A DNA stretch of 64,000 nt from Meloidogyne chitwoodi (GCA_015183035.1 JACZZP010000016.1:1178001-1242000); one strand, 5' to 3'; shown: positions 37,854 to 50,667, numbered from the stretch's first letter. Notes: generated by a model from the letters alone, not told the origin. Translations and numbers: made by a program.

Positions 37854-40800
37854 TTAAATAATGTCATCATCTTCAAAAGGATTATTTGAGTTTAGTGGCA
37901 CATTCGAAGTGGAAGTAACATTATTGAAGGCACCACTAGCAATGTATTCCGAGATTAATGCCATTGCGTCTGGACAACTTTCTAACTGAAATTAAAGTAA
38001 AATAAAATTTATGATATAAGAGTTGGCAATATTTATGAAAAAAATATATAAACCTCATTTTTAAACTGTTGGTAGATTAATTGCTTTGGATTTTTGGAAA
38101 TCGAGTCTCCTTGTTCTTTTGTGTTTTTTCTAGCAGAGATAGTGCAAGCCGGACATTGATCCGGTGAATTACCACTGTAAGACTCAAAACAATTTGCGTG
38201 ATAGGAATGACGGCAGAGAAAGTGAATAGAAGGTACTTGAAGAGGATTATTACAGACAGCGCATTTACTCACTTGAAAAATTTGAACACTAAAACAAAAA
38301 ATATTTAAAAAAATTATTCTTATTACTTATTCTCTAAATCATCAATCTCCGTATTCATTCCTTCTAAACATTTCTGCTGTTCGTGCAACTTATGTTCTAA
38401 AGATTTGATTGAAGCATTTTGTTTTTCAAGCCAAGCGACTATATAATCTCGAATATCTCCCACTTGAAATGAAGTATCCTTTGAAAGCATTTCAAGGACA
38501 ACTAAAGGATGGAGCAAATCAGACTGAGAAATTCTATAAAAAAAATTTAAATTTATTTTTTATTAAAACTTTTACCGTTTTAATAGAGCAATTAAGTCAT
38601 CTTTTTTTGTTTTATCCGGACCTGCACAAACATGACCAATTAAATCAATCCACATTTCGCGTAATGCTTTTTCTCCATAAATCTCAATTACTTCAATAAT
38701 ATTGCCTTCATTAAGTAAATAACGTAACAAATCATCATTTCTTAAAAAACATGAAAGTTATCATAATTCATTTATAAAATTACCTTTTTTGTAAACGGAG
38801 AATATGCATAACAAGTGGAGGACATTTATAACGCTTTTCCAAAAGTAATGCTTGTTCAAAGTTGTCGGGCCCTATTAATTTTAGTATTTCATCTATTGAT
38901 TCTTTTGAAGAATCCTTTGAATAAAAAACTTTTTAGAAATAAAAAAAATTTGTTTAAATTATTTAAAATAAAATATGCAATATTAAAAATACTTATTAAT
39001 CTTTTTGTTGTATTTAAAAATTTGTATAATATTTTTAAAGTTAAATCCAAACCTCTCCATTTTCGAAACGTTTCAAACGTTGTTCTATCAAAGCATTTCG
39101 AAGATGTACATCTTGTAATTGACCTGAAATGCTTAATTCTGTAAATAGTTCCTCCATTCTTGCAGGTCTACTCATCAACATTTTAACTAGTTGACTATGA
39201 TTTGCCTCTAAAATTTTTTAATCATTAAAATATAATTATTGATAACCCTCTGCAGTAATTAATTTTCTAATTATTTTAATTGTCTCGATTTCAGCATTTT
39301 CCAATAACACGGAGCCATACAGCTCAAGAAAATTACAAATACTGACTGCTGGTAATTTTTCTATAAAGCATAATGCTTCGGAAAATTCTTTCGTATCCTG
39401 AGTGAGAATGTCAATGAAAATATCAGGTTTTTGACATTTTAATGCTAATCTTAAAAAATTTGTAAGCCATGGTAAAATTTAAATTAAATAATAAGCTTAA
39501 AAAATAAATTATAAACCTAGTAAAACATACCTAGCAGCAACTCGATGAAGTTGGGCAGAACGAAGAAGCTTCAAATATTTTAATATATTTTTAAATATTT
39601 TAATTAAACCTTAATTGCTGCATCCGCATCAAAACCTTCCATAATCAAATAATCTTCATTTTGGTCAATAAATTGATTAAGTTTTTGAATTGACTTAAGT
39701 TTAACATAAGCACTAAGTAAAAGAGTTGTGTGTTCACCAATGGCAAGAGAACGCTTATGTAAAGTCTCCAAATAAAAACAAAGTTGTGATATTCTTGTTC
39801 CATCAAGAAACTTAAAACAAATAGAATATTTTATAAATCAAAACAAAACTTTTTTAATAATTTTAGAAGGCTCCACATGCCCAATTGTTTCAGTATATTG
39901 TTTCATGGCATTATCAAAATCACCTTTACTTAAATATTATGAATGAAGAATACAAAAATAAAGGAAAACCTACGTGTATAAATAATCACCATATTTCATA
40001 TAAATACTATTACATTGATCAACAGTAGTAAAACGGCTTTGTCTCACAATGCTAAATTTAACTAACGTTAAATAATTTGTAAAAATTAAGTAATAAAACC
40101 TTATTGCCAAGTCGAATAAATTTTTACGTAATAAAATCTCCAATTTTGAATTTAAACTTTCCTCAACTAATTTGCAAAGGATACCTTCAGAATTTAACAA
40201 ATATATATCATTGTCCAATAAAAATAAATGACAAGGAGCAGGCATCGAACAAAAGAAGGCAATATAACGTTGTTCAACATCATAAATGTTAAATAAATTC
40301 ATTTTAGAATTTCCTTTGGTACTTTTCCGTTATGGCGGCAATTTCTGCTACTTTTTGTCCGCAATTTTTTTTTCTTTCTTTATTATATTGGAGGCATAAA
40401 TCACATATATTTTAATTTTTCCCAAAAAAAGATTATATAAAGCTGAATGGGAAAACTCTCCAATAATATGATCGTTGATACATTAATTCACTATATATAT
40501 TTACTTATATATTTTTTCGAAATTACTCTTTCCAACTTTTGTGGTCGCTTTAGTATATCGGGTCCGAGCTTGAAACATGTAATATATCAATCGATTCCTC
40601 TCGTCGAGCTGAGCACGAATATATAAGAATTTCTTGCCGGAGACGAATACTCGCTGAGATACAGGTCCCTGAAACTTGAAAAACCAAAGGGGGGAGTAAG
40701 CACATTTTGGGGTAAAAAATTCGAATGAGTATGATAGCTCATTCGAAAGAGCTCTGCGAGACCTATCGAATGAGACCAAAATCGTCTTGATTGAACGATT

Positions 40801-42591
40801 TTTAACAAAGTTATGAAGGATCGAAGTTTGCTGGAAACACGCCAAACTTGGACCTATTGCGAGTGTTTTATCACTTCTTCATTTTAGCGCCCATGGCTGG
40901 TTGGCTTTTGATACGTGCGTTATTCTACGGCGCAAATTAAAACAAAATAATTAATTCAGTGAAAATAATTTAAGTGCAGCCGCAGTAATCACTTAGTAGA
41001 GCTTGGTCCCCTCTATTATGGTTTTTCAAGTTTCAGGGACTTGTATCTCAGCGAGTATTCGTCTCCGACAAGAAATTCTTATATATTCGTACTCAGCTCT
41101 CAAAAAGAAGAAAAGTTGATGCATTTGATGATATTTTAGCAAAAATAGTTGATTTTATGCTTCCAATATAATAAAGAAAAAAAATTTGCGGACAAAAAGT
41201 AGCAGAAATTGCCGCCATAACGGAAAAGTACCTTTCCTTTAATGTTTGTTGATCTTAAGATAAATTTTGAACTTTTTAATAATATTTTGCAAAACTGAAT
41301 ATTTGAATCCTGTTCTGTAAGCAATGCAACAAGACTTTCACGTTGCAGAAGTTGAACTTTGTCTTTTCCTCGACTCAATGCATGGCATCTCCCATTCTCA
41401 GCACCCATCTCCAAACAATCCTCCAAATTGTAGAAATAGACCATCTGAATAATTAAATAACCATAAACACAAGAATTAAAATCTAAAGTACTACAAACAA
41501 TTAAGGATATTAAAGGAGCCGAACTGCAATTTTAAAAATAACTTACTTAGTAATTCCGAAGTATCTAATATAATTGTTTAGAAAATAAGTTAAAAATAAG
41601 AATTTTAAGTTTTTATGAAAATAGTAAAACAACTATAAAAACAAACATCTTTATTCGAAACAAGCAATTGATTGTTGGAAGGTGAGAAAAACCAACAATT
41701 TCGTTCACAACCTTCAGCATCATGAATCGCCTAAAAAATTGAGTAACTTATTATGAAAATTTTAAATAACAGTTTGAAGTAAATTTCCATCAATACTCAA
41801 TATATAGGAAGTTAAAGATTTTTCTGTTATACACGTAATAATCGTTCTATCTTTGATTGATACAACAGCAATTCCCACTAATTGACCACTTTTAAGTATG
41901 TTTGTCCCATCGCGAAGTGAACGAAATTTTGGTCGCTCTCGATGCCAATCACCGAAAGCATAAAAAAGAGAAGAATCCAAAAGACCTTTTTAAAATTTGA
42001 GAAATATTATAGAAAATCATTTTTAATTACCAATAACCAAAACTGACAAATTTTGGCTAACAGCGAGTGCAGAAGCTTTACTTATATCAACTTTACGACC
42101 TAAACTCAAAGTAATGGAATGTTTACATTTTGGGGCAACAGTTTCATTCCATTGATTAAGATCCCATATCTTAATTATAGGAAGTCCTTGTGAAGAAATT
42201 GAAGTTGGCGAGGATGTGGAAAGGTCATTTGCATCATCCTTTTAAACGCTTTAATTTTATAAACAAAATTAAAATCTTACTCCGATAGCAACGAGTAGAT
42301 TTTTCGCCAATGCAAAATGAACAAGTTTTTGCTTGAATACTTTAAAAAAGCGGATATCCAATTTCTTTTCTAACTGAAATACAGCTCCTTTAGGTTCACC
42401 GAAAATAACATAGCCATTTCCTGGTGCCCAACAAAGAATATCAATTCCCTAAAGGTTAAAATAATAATAATAATTGTTTGAACTACTTTAAGAAATGTAG
42501 CTTTCTTTGATGGGTCACTTGGATCACTAGCTTGACTCAAAGTGAAAAAATTAAAATTTCGCCAACCAAGCTCGGCAAGTGACTGAGACAT
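37854..42591 (-). CDS. vps-11: VPS-11, core subunit of HOPS/CORVET (coding exon interrupted by transposon)
   Basis: Vacuolar protein sorting 11, a beta-propeller/alpha-solenoid/RING protein of the endolysosomal tethering complexes. Start ATG at 42591 (MSQSLAELGWRNFNFF), end TAA at 37854-37856. Recognisable parts are KIWDLNQWN (about 42150), DCLEMGAENGRC and LVALLTEQDS (about 41340), NIYDVEQRYIAFF (about 40270), LRKNLFDLAIR and MKYGDYLY (about 39990), the coiled coil IRDYIVAWLEKQ (about 38440), and the C-terminal RING CAVCNNPLQVP..HFLCRHSYHANCF..CPAC at 38150-38270. The reading frame between ILRSTNIKG and NSKMNLFNIYDV is split by a 915-bp inverted-repeat element; removing the element and one 8-bp duplication restores the frame exactly. 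As it stands this copy is probably impaired unless the element is spliced out. Spacing of 137 bp from the upstream small gene suggests an operon. Confidence 0.9.
40318..41232. mobile_element. 915-bp non-autonomous TIR DNA transposon within vps-11
   Basis: The element starts GGTACTTTTCCG and ends CGGAAAAGTACC. The terminal inverted repeats are about 80 bp long, nearly identical, and contain GTCCGCAA. It is flanked by an exact 8-bp target-site duplication, TTTCCTTT (40310-40317 and 41233-41240). Inside are two further inverted arms of about 80 bp (40606-40685 and 41019-41099) so that the whole is a nested foldback. The open frames inside do not resemble a transposase, so it needs an enzyme in trans. 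The 8-bp duplication and the shared ends with the element at 53422 point to the same Merlin-like family; hAT is the alternative. Confidence 0.92.
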
Positions 42592-42728
42592 AACTAAATA
42601 AAACTTTTATTGTTAAAAGAATAATTGTATTAAATAAAAAGTATATGACAATAAACTGAAAAAACAAAATTATTTACAACAAGGAAAGATACGTTTTACT
42701 AATACACATAAAAAACAACAATAACTTC

Positions 42729-43179
42729 TTATAATCGGCTTCTGCTTTCTTCGTTTCTATCAGCAACGGACAAATTGTTCTTCTTCGACCGGAGTATTCC
42801 CAACTTGGTTAAGGATGAGGAAACTCCTGCATTTAAAGCAGAATTTCCAGAGTTTTGCATGGCAAGAAGACGGGTGACACTCCTAAAGTTAGATGAAATT
42901 ATCATAAAAATAAATTTTGAAATACCTTGATTTTTGTTGTTGCTCATTGTTTACAAATATCTCAGAACTGGAAACTGCTGCTGCACGCCATTTCATTCTC
43001 CGCCTTTTGTAATATAATTCACACAACACAAGGCAGCAGACAATGCAGAAAAAGATCAAAATAATAAAGATAATCAATAATTGAATATCCAAATTATTTA
43101 ACATCGCAGAGTTGCATCCACTGATTATTAGTGATAAGCAGGCAGGTGATCGAAACACTAATGTCCGAATGCGCAGCAA
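42729..43179 (-). CDS. Small single-pass membrane protein upstream of vps-11
   Basis: Two exons, about 42931-43179 and 42729-42883, join in frame (QQQKSR then SVTRLLAM); stop TAA at 42729-42731. The protein of about 135 residues has a short N-terminus with two or three cysteines, one strong transmembrane helix (LLIIFIILIFFCIVCCLVLC), a basic stop-transfer YYKRRRMKWR, and a Ser/Asn/Arg-rich cytoplasmic tail ending ESRSRL. The family is not recognised. It precedes vps-11 by 137 bp on the same strand, so the two may share a transcript resolved by trans-splicing. It resembles the genes at 29658 and 32925 in layout only. Confidence 0.65.
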
Positions 43180-43724
43180 TTAAGTCAAGTAAGATGTGTA
43201 TCATGTGTTTTTATAGTATTTATTGTAAGTAAAGAAATTGAATTAATCTAAAATTAAAGTTAAAAATAAGTCAAAAATCTAAAGCAGAAACAAAAAGAAA
43301 CAACGTTTCAGATTTTATGCCTCAATAAATGTTTTTTAATAAATTTTTTGTATTTTTTGATCATTTCTTTAGTGAAACAAAATCCTTTAAATGATTTTTA
43401 ACTGAATGAAAATAATATTTAAATTATTGCTGTTTGGCATTTTGTTATTAAAAGTTAGAGAAGAAAAATTAAAAAAAAGACAAACATTAGAGAGTGAAAA
43501 ACGGGGTCGACAGAAGAGCGTCTAAACAGAATAACTAAAAATGAAATACTTCAAAACACCAAATTACAAAAATGTCACTGATATAAAAGCAAATGTAAGC
43601 AAGTTTTTGTTGTGTTTTTTAATTTTTTTTGTATAATTATTTTTAAAATATTTTATCGTTAATAATCTTCTATCCAATTTAAATATTAAAAGAACAACAA
43701 AATATACTGTCACATATCATCAAA
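43180..43724. other. Divergent promoter region
   Basis: About 545 bp between the starts of the small membrane-protein gene (-) and swsn-7 (+). It should hold both promoters. No defined motif, RNA or repeat can be supported. Confidence 0.5.
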
Positions 43725-46700
43725 ATGCTCACAAGAAAAAGGAAAAATTTAAAAGACGACTATGTTAAATTCATTTCAACTCCAACAGAAAAGAGATTGA
43801 AAGCTAATCAATTTTATGAAAATTTGCGTCATTTTTACAGAAGAAAATGGTTTTTTTACTTTTTAAATATTTTTTACAGACAAAAACATTAATAAATATT
43901 TTTGAGAAATTTTTCTCTTTTTCTTTTTTCTCTTTCTTTTTCTTCAATATTTCCATATTTTTAATTCTATCATGATTAACTAAATTCATTTTTGTGTTGA
44001 TACAGTGATTGTTTTCAACAGTAAAATAAAAACTTTAAGAATCATCGAGTTTTTGGCAATTTCCTGTTTTAAGATTTATAAAAATTATATCCGCATGTAT
44101 TTCAACAAAAAAATTGAAAAAATATAAAATTTCCAGTATAAACAGACATTAGAAGAGAAATAGTTCACTGTCGAAAACATTGTTAAATTTAAGCTTTCTT
44201 TTATGCGACAAAACTCCGCGACCTTTTTTATTCGCAGTTTCTCACACAACTAATTGATTATTTTAAAATACAATAATTGTTATGTTTTAAGCAACGCGAA
44301 TATTTGGTGTCACTTAACGGAAAAGAATCATTTAAATTATTTTATTTAATTTTAAAATTGGATGGTAATTTGTTCGCAAAATTAAAAAAAGTGTCAGCAA
44401 AAATTAAACAATCTTAAAATTTTAGGGGATGTTCACTACGTATACCTTATGCTAATGGGAAGGAATTGGATCTTTTTGAGCTCTATGAAACTGTTGTTTC
44501 TTTTGGAGGGTGGCAGAAAGTTACCAATTTTGATCGATGGGGAGAAGGTTTTTGATTAACTTTATTTTTTAAATTAAAAACTTTAGTTCTCCAAAAATTG
44601 TCAATTTCCGAAAACATTCAAATGGCTGAACACGCTGTTCGTCTCATTTATATGCAATATTTATGCAAATTTGAACATAATGAAAATGGAGGTGATCTTG
44701 TTGAGGAACATGAAAATGAATTAATAGGAGGCAGATCAGCTCGTCTGAAAGGGTCAATATCAATTCCTTCTTATTGCGAGCCTCCTATAAGTATTCCCAG
44801 ACCTTCTGGTATATTAATTTTTTATTTTTAAATTTTCAAAAATGATTGATAAAATTTTTTTGAAATTAAAAAAAATTTGAACTTTTAAATTTTTAAACTC
44901 ATTTTTTAACTTATTTTTCAATTTATTTTTGCAGACAATTCTCCCTTTATGGATTTTCAAAAATTAGTTTTTTCTCTTCTTAGTGGATTGCCTAATGAAG
45001 TAGCTTTTGCACTTAATGTTCTCACAATAATGTCACATCCAGGTTTATTTTTTAATTATGTCAAATTAATTTTTTAATTAAAGGACCATTTGTCTTAAAT
45101 TTTGATAATTGTCCGAATATTATAGATGTGTTAGTTTCAATAATTGGCATCAAAGTGGATTTACATGGTTTTCTTAAATTAAAAAAAAATTTTGAACACT
45201 TTTTTGTCCTAAAAATAGTTAAAAAAATTTCTTAAAAATTAATTTTTGATGTATATTTTACCCAAAATATTCAAAAAAATTTTTTTAAGGTGGTTCTCCA
45301 ACATATTTGTACATCTGGTGGAAAGAAACCAGCAATTATGATTTTTCAAAATTTTGGGAATTTTCTGGTATTGATGAACAAATGTTTAATTGTTGGGTTT
45401 TTAAAGAGGAAAAAAATAAAGAAAAATGTTCTTCTTTAATTGAAATTTATAAAGATGATAATTTTAATCTAACAAAACCTGTTAATTTGCGTGTTTTTAG
45501 TATTCTTGGAATTTTGCATAATCTTTCTTTTGAAGAAACAAATTTATTGACAATGGGGGAAAATAAAGCTTTATTGAGGTTTTTTTTTAATTTTTTTAAA
45601 AAATAAGAAAATTAGAAGGTAAAATTTAATTTTTTAATAAAAAATGGAAAATAGACTATTAAATTTACTTTGAGTCCTTGAAACTTTTAAATATTTTTTA
45701 CCTTTTTTTATTAATTTAGGAAAAAATTAAGAAGAATTAATTTTTTTAATAATGATAGAGGGCGTTGCTTTCAAAAAAAAATTAAAAATTTTAAAAGGTC
45801 TCTCTTATAAATGGTTAAAAACAAAAAATAGATTTTTTAGAGTGTCTTCTTTTCCCTTTTTTATTTAATTTTTTTTTTTTACTTTTTAAAAATTATATTA
45901 AGTTTAAAAATTACTTTTTTAAAGGTTTTTATTAATGTGTTGTAAATGTAGATGGCAATTGCTTAAACGAATAGCCTGTGAAACACTTAGCAATATTTCT
46001 AAACATGTATTTTTTGAATTTTTTAATTTTAAATTTATTTTTAATTTTTAAGATAAATTTAATTTCAATAGAAGATCCTTTAACTGGCTCTACTTTATTT
46101 AATTCAATTAAAGAAGGATTATATTCTAATGATCGATTTGAAATTCTTCGGTTTATTGAAATAATTGGTGGTCTTTGTAATACAACTTTAAATGAACATA
46201 TTTTGTGTGATTTTCTGGATAAAACGGTTTTTTTATTTTTTGAAAATTTTTGGATTTTTTTGGGAAATCTTTTAGTTTTTTTTGGACATTTTTGAATTTT
46301 TAAAAAATTGAATTAAGTTTTTTATTTATTATTTTCAAATTTTTCAGCAATTTTTTGCTCGTATTTTCCCTCTTTTAACTCTCAAGGATATTTTGATTTG
46401 TATAATTTCATTAGAAACACTTTTACAATTGACCGAATTGGGTAAAATTGCTTGTGAATTAATTAGTTGTTTTAATAAATCTGTTGAACGTTTGTTTAAT
46501 TAATTAATTAAATTTTATTTAAATTTAAAGAATTAATTGGAATGTTAACAACAGATGCAGCATCTTTTGGTCAGACTGGGCTTTCTGGAATTAAAGTTGT
46601 TGAAATTAATGGACATTTAATTAAACCTTATGTTAATGTTAGTTTATTTTTTAATAAAAATCAAAATTTGTGTGTTTTTTTAATTCTGATTTTATTCAGA

Positions 46701-48720
46701 ATTTTTTTAATTTTATTTTTATCAAAATCAGAATTGTATTTTCTTTTTATCAGAATTCTGATTTTTTTATTTTAAAATTCTGGTATAGTCAGAAAGTTTC
46801 TGATTTTTAACCGAATTTTTTGTTTTGTATTTTTCCAGAATTCTGATTTTTTACATTTAATAAAATTCTGATAATAGTAATACTTTTCTGATTTGAATTA
46901 AAATTCCGATTTTTTCTTTAAATAAAATTCTAATTTTCTTTAACAAGTTTATTTATTTTTCTGATTTTTATTTTTTTAACAATTCTGATTTTTTCTATTT
47001 TCTGCTTTAAGCTAAATTTATTTTAAGTTTTTAATTTAATTTTAGTAATTTTTCAGCCAAATAAAAAAAAACTACAAACATTAAATCAAATAAATAATAA
47101 TAATAATCAAATAAATAAATCAACACAACAACAACAAATTACTACAACAACAACAATAAATAAAAATAAATTTTTTGAAATTGAAAAATCATCTTCTTCT
47201 TATACAAAAACAACAACAAATAAAATATCTTCAAAAAATAATAATTCAAATAATTCTAATAAAAAATTAACTACTACTTTAGATTCAACAAAAATGCCTC
47301 AACATATGTGTGAATGGATGATGATGGCTTTAGATGATAATAATGAAGAAATTGAACCTTGTTCAAGGTTTTTTTATTATTTAACCCCAACACTCTTTTC
47401 CTATTTTTAAAAATATTTTTATTGGCTTTGAATTGTTTTTAGAGTGGAGAAATTCCAATTTAAATTTGTTGAACTGTCACCACTCTTTTGATCTTTTTTA
47501 ACTCTTTAACCGTTGATTCCCGGTAAAAAAGAGGTTTTTAATTCTCAAATTCTATTTCTTCAATTTACTTTTTATTCTTCTTTTAGATTCTTTTCAACAG
47601 CTTCTCAACTTCTTTTTCATATTTATGAAGAACATCTTAAAGCTCTTGTCCAATCACACACTAATTCAGCTAATAGAAATCCTGACGATATTTGTATGAT
47701 TAGATGTAGATGGCCAATGTGTGATAGTACTCCTCGTACCTTATGGTCAATGACTACACATTTACAGGTTTTTTTTATTATAATTTTATAAAATTGGTTA
47801 ATTTAACAAGAATAAGTTTTCTATTGATTTATTCAATAAAATAAATTGGATTTAATATTTTTTTAAATTGGTCAGCAATGATCCCGTCGGTTTAATCGGT
47901 AGTCAATTAACTTCTTAATGCAAGGGTTGTGGGTTCGAATTATATCCAATTTTTTGTAAAATAAAATAAGTTAATTAATTTATTAATAAATTTTAAAGTA
48001 AATAGATTTTATTTAAAAAAAAGGATGTCCATTGCAATGAACAAAATTTAGAAATTAATTTACAAAAAAGATGTGAAGCTGGTCTTGACGGTTTTTTAAT
48101 TTAATTAACTTTTTAAAAAAAATATTTTTTAGATTATATAAATCAAATCAGACAACTTTTTAAACAAAATAGAGAACAAGGGCAGCAACCAGGTTATGCT
48201 CCTTTTGCTGCATATGAAGCAATTAGAAGACATGCTCTGACAAATTTAAAGAAGGAATTGACGGTTTTTATTTTTTTAATTCTTTTTTTTTTTGCTTAAA
48301 ATATTCTAATAAAAATAAAATATTTAAAATGATTATTTTTTAAAGGATGATAGTGAAGGTCCTGTAACTCGCAATATCAGGCTTACTTCAGCGATTATTT
48401 TGCGCAATTTAAGTAAACATTCATCATTAGCAAGAAGAAAATTGCAAAGATTTGAAGGTTTTTTAAGGTATAAATTGAGGGTATTTTTGGAAAAGATTTT
48501 AAATATTTTGAAAATTGGATTAAATTTTCAATTAAAAAAATTTCAAAATGTCCAATTTTCAAAACTTCATGAATACTAAAAAACATCTATTTTCAGTTGG
48601 TTATCTTTATCAAAATTGGAATCATCTCGAACACTGGCCCAATGTCTTTTTGAAATTATTACACAACCTCCTATTATTGACAATAATGAACAATCATTAA
48701 AACCTAATTTAGATGAATAA
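43725..48720 (+). CDS. swsn-7: SWSN-7/ARID2, SWI/SNF (PBAF) subunit
   Basis: A chromatin-remodelling subunit. The ARID DNA-binding domain is split over exons 1-3: FYENLRHFYRRK (exon 1, from ATG 43725), then after a 0.6-kb intron IPYANGKELDLFELYETV and FGGWQKVTNFDRWGE, then VLQKLSISENIQMAEHAVRLIYMQYL. Armadillo-like repeats follow (LVFSLLSGLPNEVAFALNVLTIM, FSILGILHNLSFEETNLL, LKRIACETLSNIS, RFIEIIGGLCNTTLNEHILC). A long Asn/Thr/Gln/Lys-rich segment at 47060-47300 precedes two atypical zinc fingers (CEW..CSRFFSTASQLLFHIYEEH and CRWPMC..THLQDVHC) and a C-terminal helical block with RNIRLTSAIILRNLSKHS, matching human ARID2. The stop is TAA at 48718-48720. I saw no RFX-type domain between the repeats and the zinc fingers. 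Introns hold a degenerate repeat and a tRNA-like relic. Confidence 0.9.
46682..47005. repeat. Intronic array of AATTCTGATTTTTT-type units
   Basis: About a dozen irregular copies of AATTCTGATTTT, in both orientations, fill this swsn-7 intron. Copies in opposite orientation are often adjacent (CAGAATTCTG), so the array can fold back on itself. Decayed simple-sequence expansion is the likeliest origin. Confidence 0.6.
47880..47950 (+). pseudogene. Decayed tRNA-like sequence (tRNA-Lys-like) in swsn-7 intron
   Basis: An A-box-like GGTTTAATCGGTAGT, an anticodon-region CTTCTTAATG and a B-box GTGGGTTCGAAT stand in tRNA order and spacing, and a T run follows at 47951. The arrangement resembles tRNA-Lys with CTT anticodon, but the acceptor and T stems do not pair well. 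It is best read as a tRNA pseudogene or a tRNA-derived SINE remnant, not a working tRNA. Confidence 0.5.
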
Positions 48721-49241
48721 ATAAAAATTTGGGAATATCATCTTTATTTAAATAATTATTTTAATACTCTAATGACCTCTTTTTAAAATAAAATATAAAT
48801 TTTCACCTATTTTTAAATTTATTTTTTTATTCAATTTAATATTTAGAATTAAAAAAAATTCGAAAGGTCTTTCTTATCAACTAAAGAGGGATTATTCAAT
48901 AAAAATAAAATAAAAAAAGAGTGAATTATATAAGTTAAAAAAGGAAAAAAACGGAAATGTTTATATATAAAAATGCTAAAAATGGAAAGGCTAGTTTTGT
49001 TTCGGGTCTCTAAAAATCCGGTAACCCGTTAATCGGAGGAACCGGTTATTAACCGGTCTTGTGCTACCCTAAAAAAACGCTGGGACTGAAATGACCTCTT
49101 TGCCTGGGACTGAAATGGCAGTACTGAAGTGGCCCGTTTCGAGTTTAGGTTTCATACTTATTGTTTTCTTGTTGGTTGTTCAGCTCGTCATTTTATTAAA
49201 AAAATATTTTTTCATACTTTATTTATTTTTAAATTTTGTTG
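48721..49241. other. Intergenic region with short repeats
   Basis: Spacer between swsn-7 and the MED30-like gene. It holds a CCGGT-rich palindromic stretch (49016-49058, ACCGGTTATTAACCGGT) and repeated GGGACTGAAATG words (49081-49130). An open frame at 49091-49318 crosses these repeats and does not look like a gene. Confidence 0.5.
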
Positions 49242-50270
49242 ATGGAAAGCCAGCAACAATTTCAGGTTTTAATAGTTATAAGAAATTAATCTTTTTAAAT
49301 TTTAGTCTACTTCTGTAACATTTCCACAACAAATTCAATATAAACAAACGACTTCTTCACAACAATGTATTTTATTAAAAATTTAAATATAATTTAATTA
49401 AAAAATTAATCTTTTAAAGCAGATAAATCTTATCTTCCACTTGAAAAAAGAATTAATCCAAATGGTTTACCTCATCAAATGCTTAGTAATTATGAACAAC
49501 ATTCAATTGAAACTCTTTGCACTCTGGGAAAAGAATTAGTTCTTGAATTAATGACTAGAATGTTTACCATTGTAATTATTATTTTTTTAAATTTATCTTT
49601 ATTATTTAAAGGTTAATACGTTAAAATTAAATATCAAAGGAGAAAATAAACCAGGTCAAACAAAAACATCAATTCCTGGTGTTGCCAATGTTGACAATAT
49701 TCGTTTTCAATTGGAATATTCTCGTCTTATATTTATGGCTTTAACTGAGGTTTATTAAATTTTTTAGAATAATGTGGAATTTATATTAAAATTGTAAGAT
49801 TTTTTGTTTCCTTCGATTTTTTAAATTAGAATAAACATCGATCTGAATTGATAATTATTTTCACTAAATATACTTCCCCAAACATAAAAGCTTTAATTCT
49901 ATTTTTGATAAATCTTTTTAAATTATTTTAATATATATTTTATTATTTTCAGATTCGTTTAAGAATTGACTTAAAATTATTTACTGAATTAAATTCTGGT
50001 CAAACATTAAAAAATTCTAGGCCTTCAGATAATGACTTAATTGAAATGCTTTGTGATCCAAATCCTCATAAAGAAGATTTACAAAAATTAGAAATGACTA
50101 AACAATTTGAAAAAAATCGTCAAAAATTACATAAAATAAGTTGTGAAATGAAAAAATTGGAATGGATTGCAATTAATTCTGATCCATCAATATTTGTTAT
50201 TGGAAATAAGAATAATGAACAAAAGAAAATAAACACTACAGAAGAACGGTCGAAAAGTAGACAAAGTTAA
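49242..50270 (+). CDS. mdt-30: Mediator subunit 30 (MED30-like)
   Basis: A small subunit of the Mediator co-activator head/middle region. Five exons: 49242-49265, 49307-49366, about 49421-49570, 49616-49749 and 49953-50270, all in frame. After a Gln-rich start (MESQQQFQ, ATG 49242) come SIETLCTLGKELVLELMTRM, comparable to the MED30 helix SLCRIGQETVQDIVYRTMEIF, then RLIFMALTEIRLRIDL, and a C-terminal helix EMTKQFEKNRQKLHKISCEMKKLEWIAI matching the family's closing EVNKKLKQKNQQL..IMDQLRNLIWDI. The tail is Lys/Glu-rich; stop TAA 50268-50270. The assignment rests on helix pattern and a modest number of identities, so it is probable and not certain. Confidence 0.65.
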
Positions 50271-50667
50271 GAATAAAATATTTTTTGTTGAAAAAGATAA
50301 TTATTTCATTTTTGTTAGATGGGAATAAATATTTTTTTAATTATTATTTTAGAAAAGACTAGAAAAATTTGAATATTAGAATTTTGGTTTTTTTATATTT
50401 TTTTTCCAGAAATATAAAACCTGCTAATCCGAGTGCTTATAACAGGATAGCAATAGCGCTTAATCTTGGATGTAGATAGTAACATTGGTAATGAAGAAAA
50501 AAACAGTGGCATATGCACTTATATAGTAACACCACACCTTTATTCATATCAAAAAAGTTCCTTGTCTATTAATATGTACTATAAAAGCCTTATAAAATAA
50601 CCTTAACTTATATATCTTCAAAAAACAACAACAACAAAAAAACAAAACAAAATCTCTTCTACCGACA
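50271..50667. other. Intergenic region upstream of REEP gene
   Basis: A less AT-rich block at about 50418-50500 (with ATCCGAG and AATCTTGGAT forming a weak imperfect palindrome) precedes the REEP start and may be promoter DNA. No RNA gene could be supported. Confidence 0.4.

Noticed and set aside
40501..40845. 114-codon frame (-) inside the vps-11 transposon
   Set aside because: Covers the internal inverted repeat and shows no transposase motif; considered a chance frame.
49091..49318. Frame beginning MTSLPGTEMAVLKWP (+)
   Set aside because: Starts within a short GGGACTGAAATG repeat and then reads AT-rich DNA; the MED30-like gene uses another frame and ATG.
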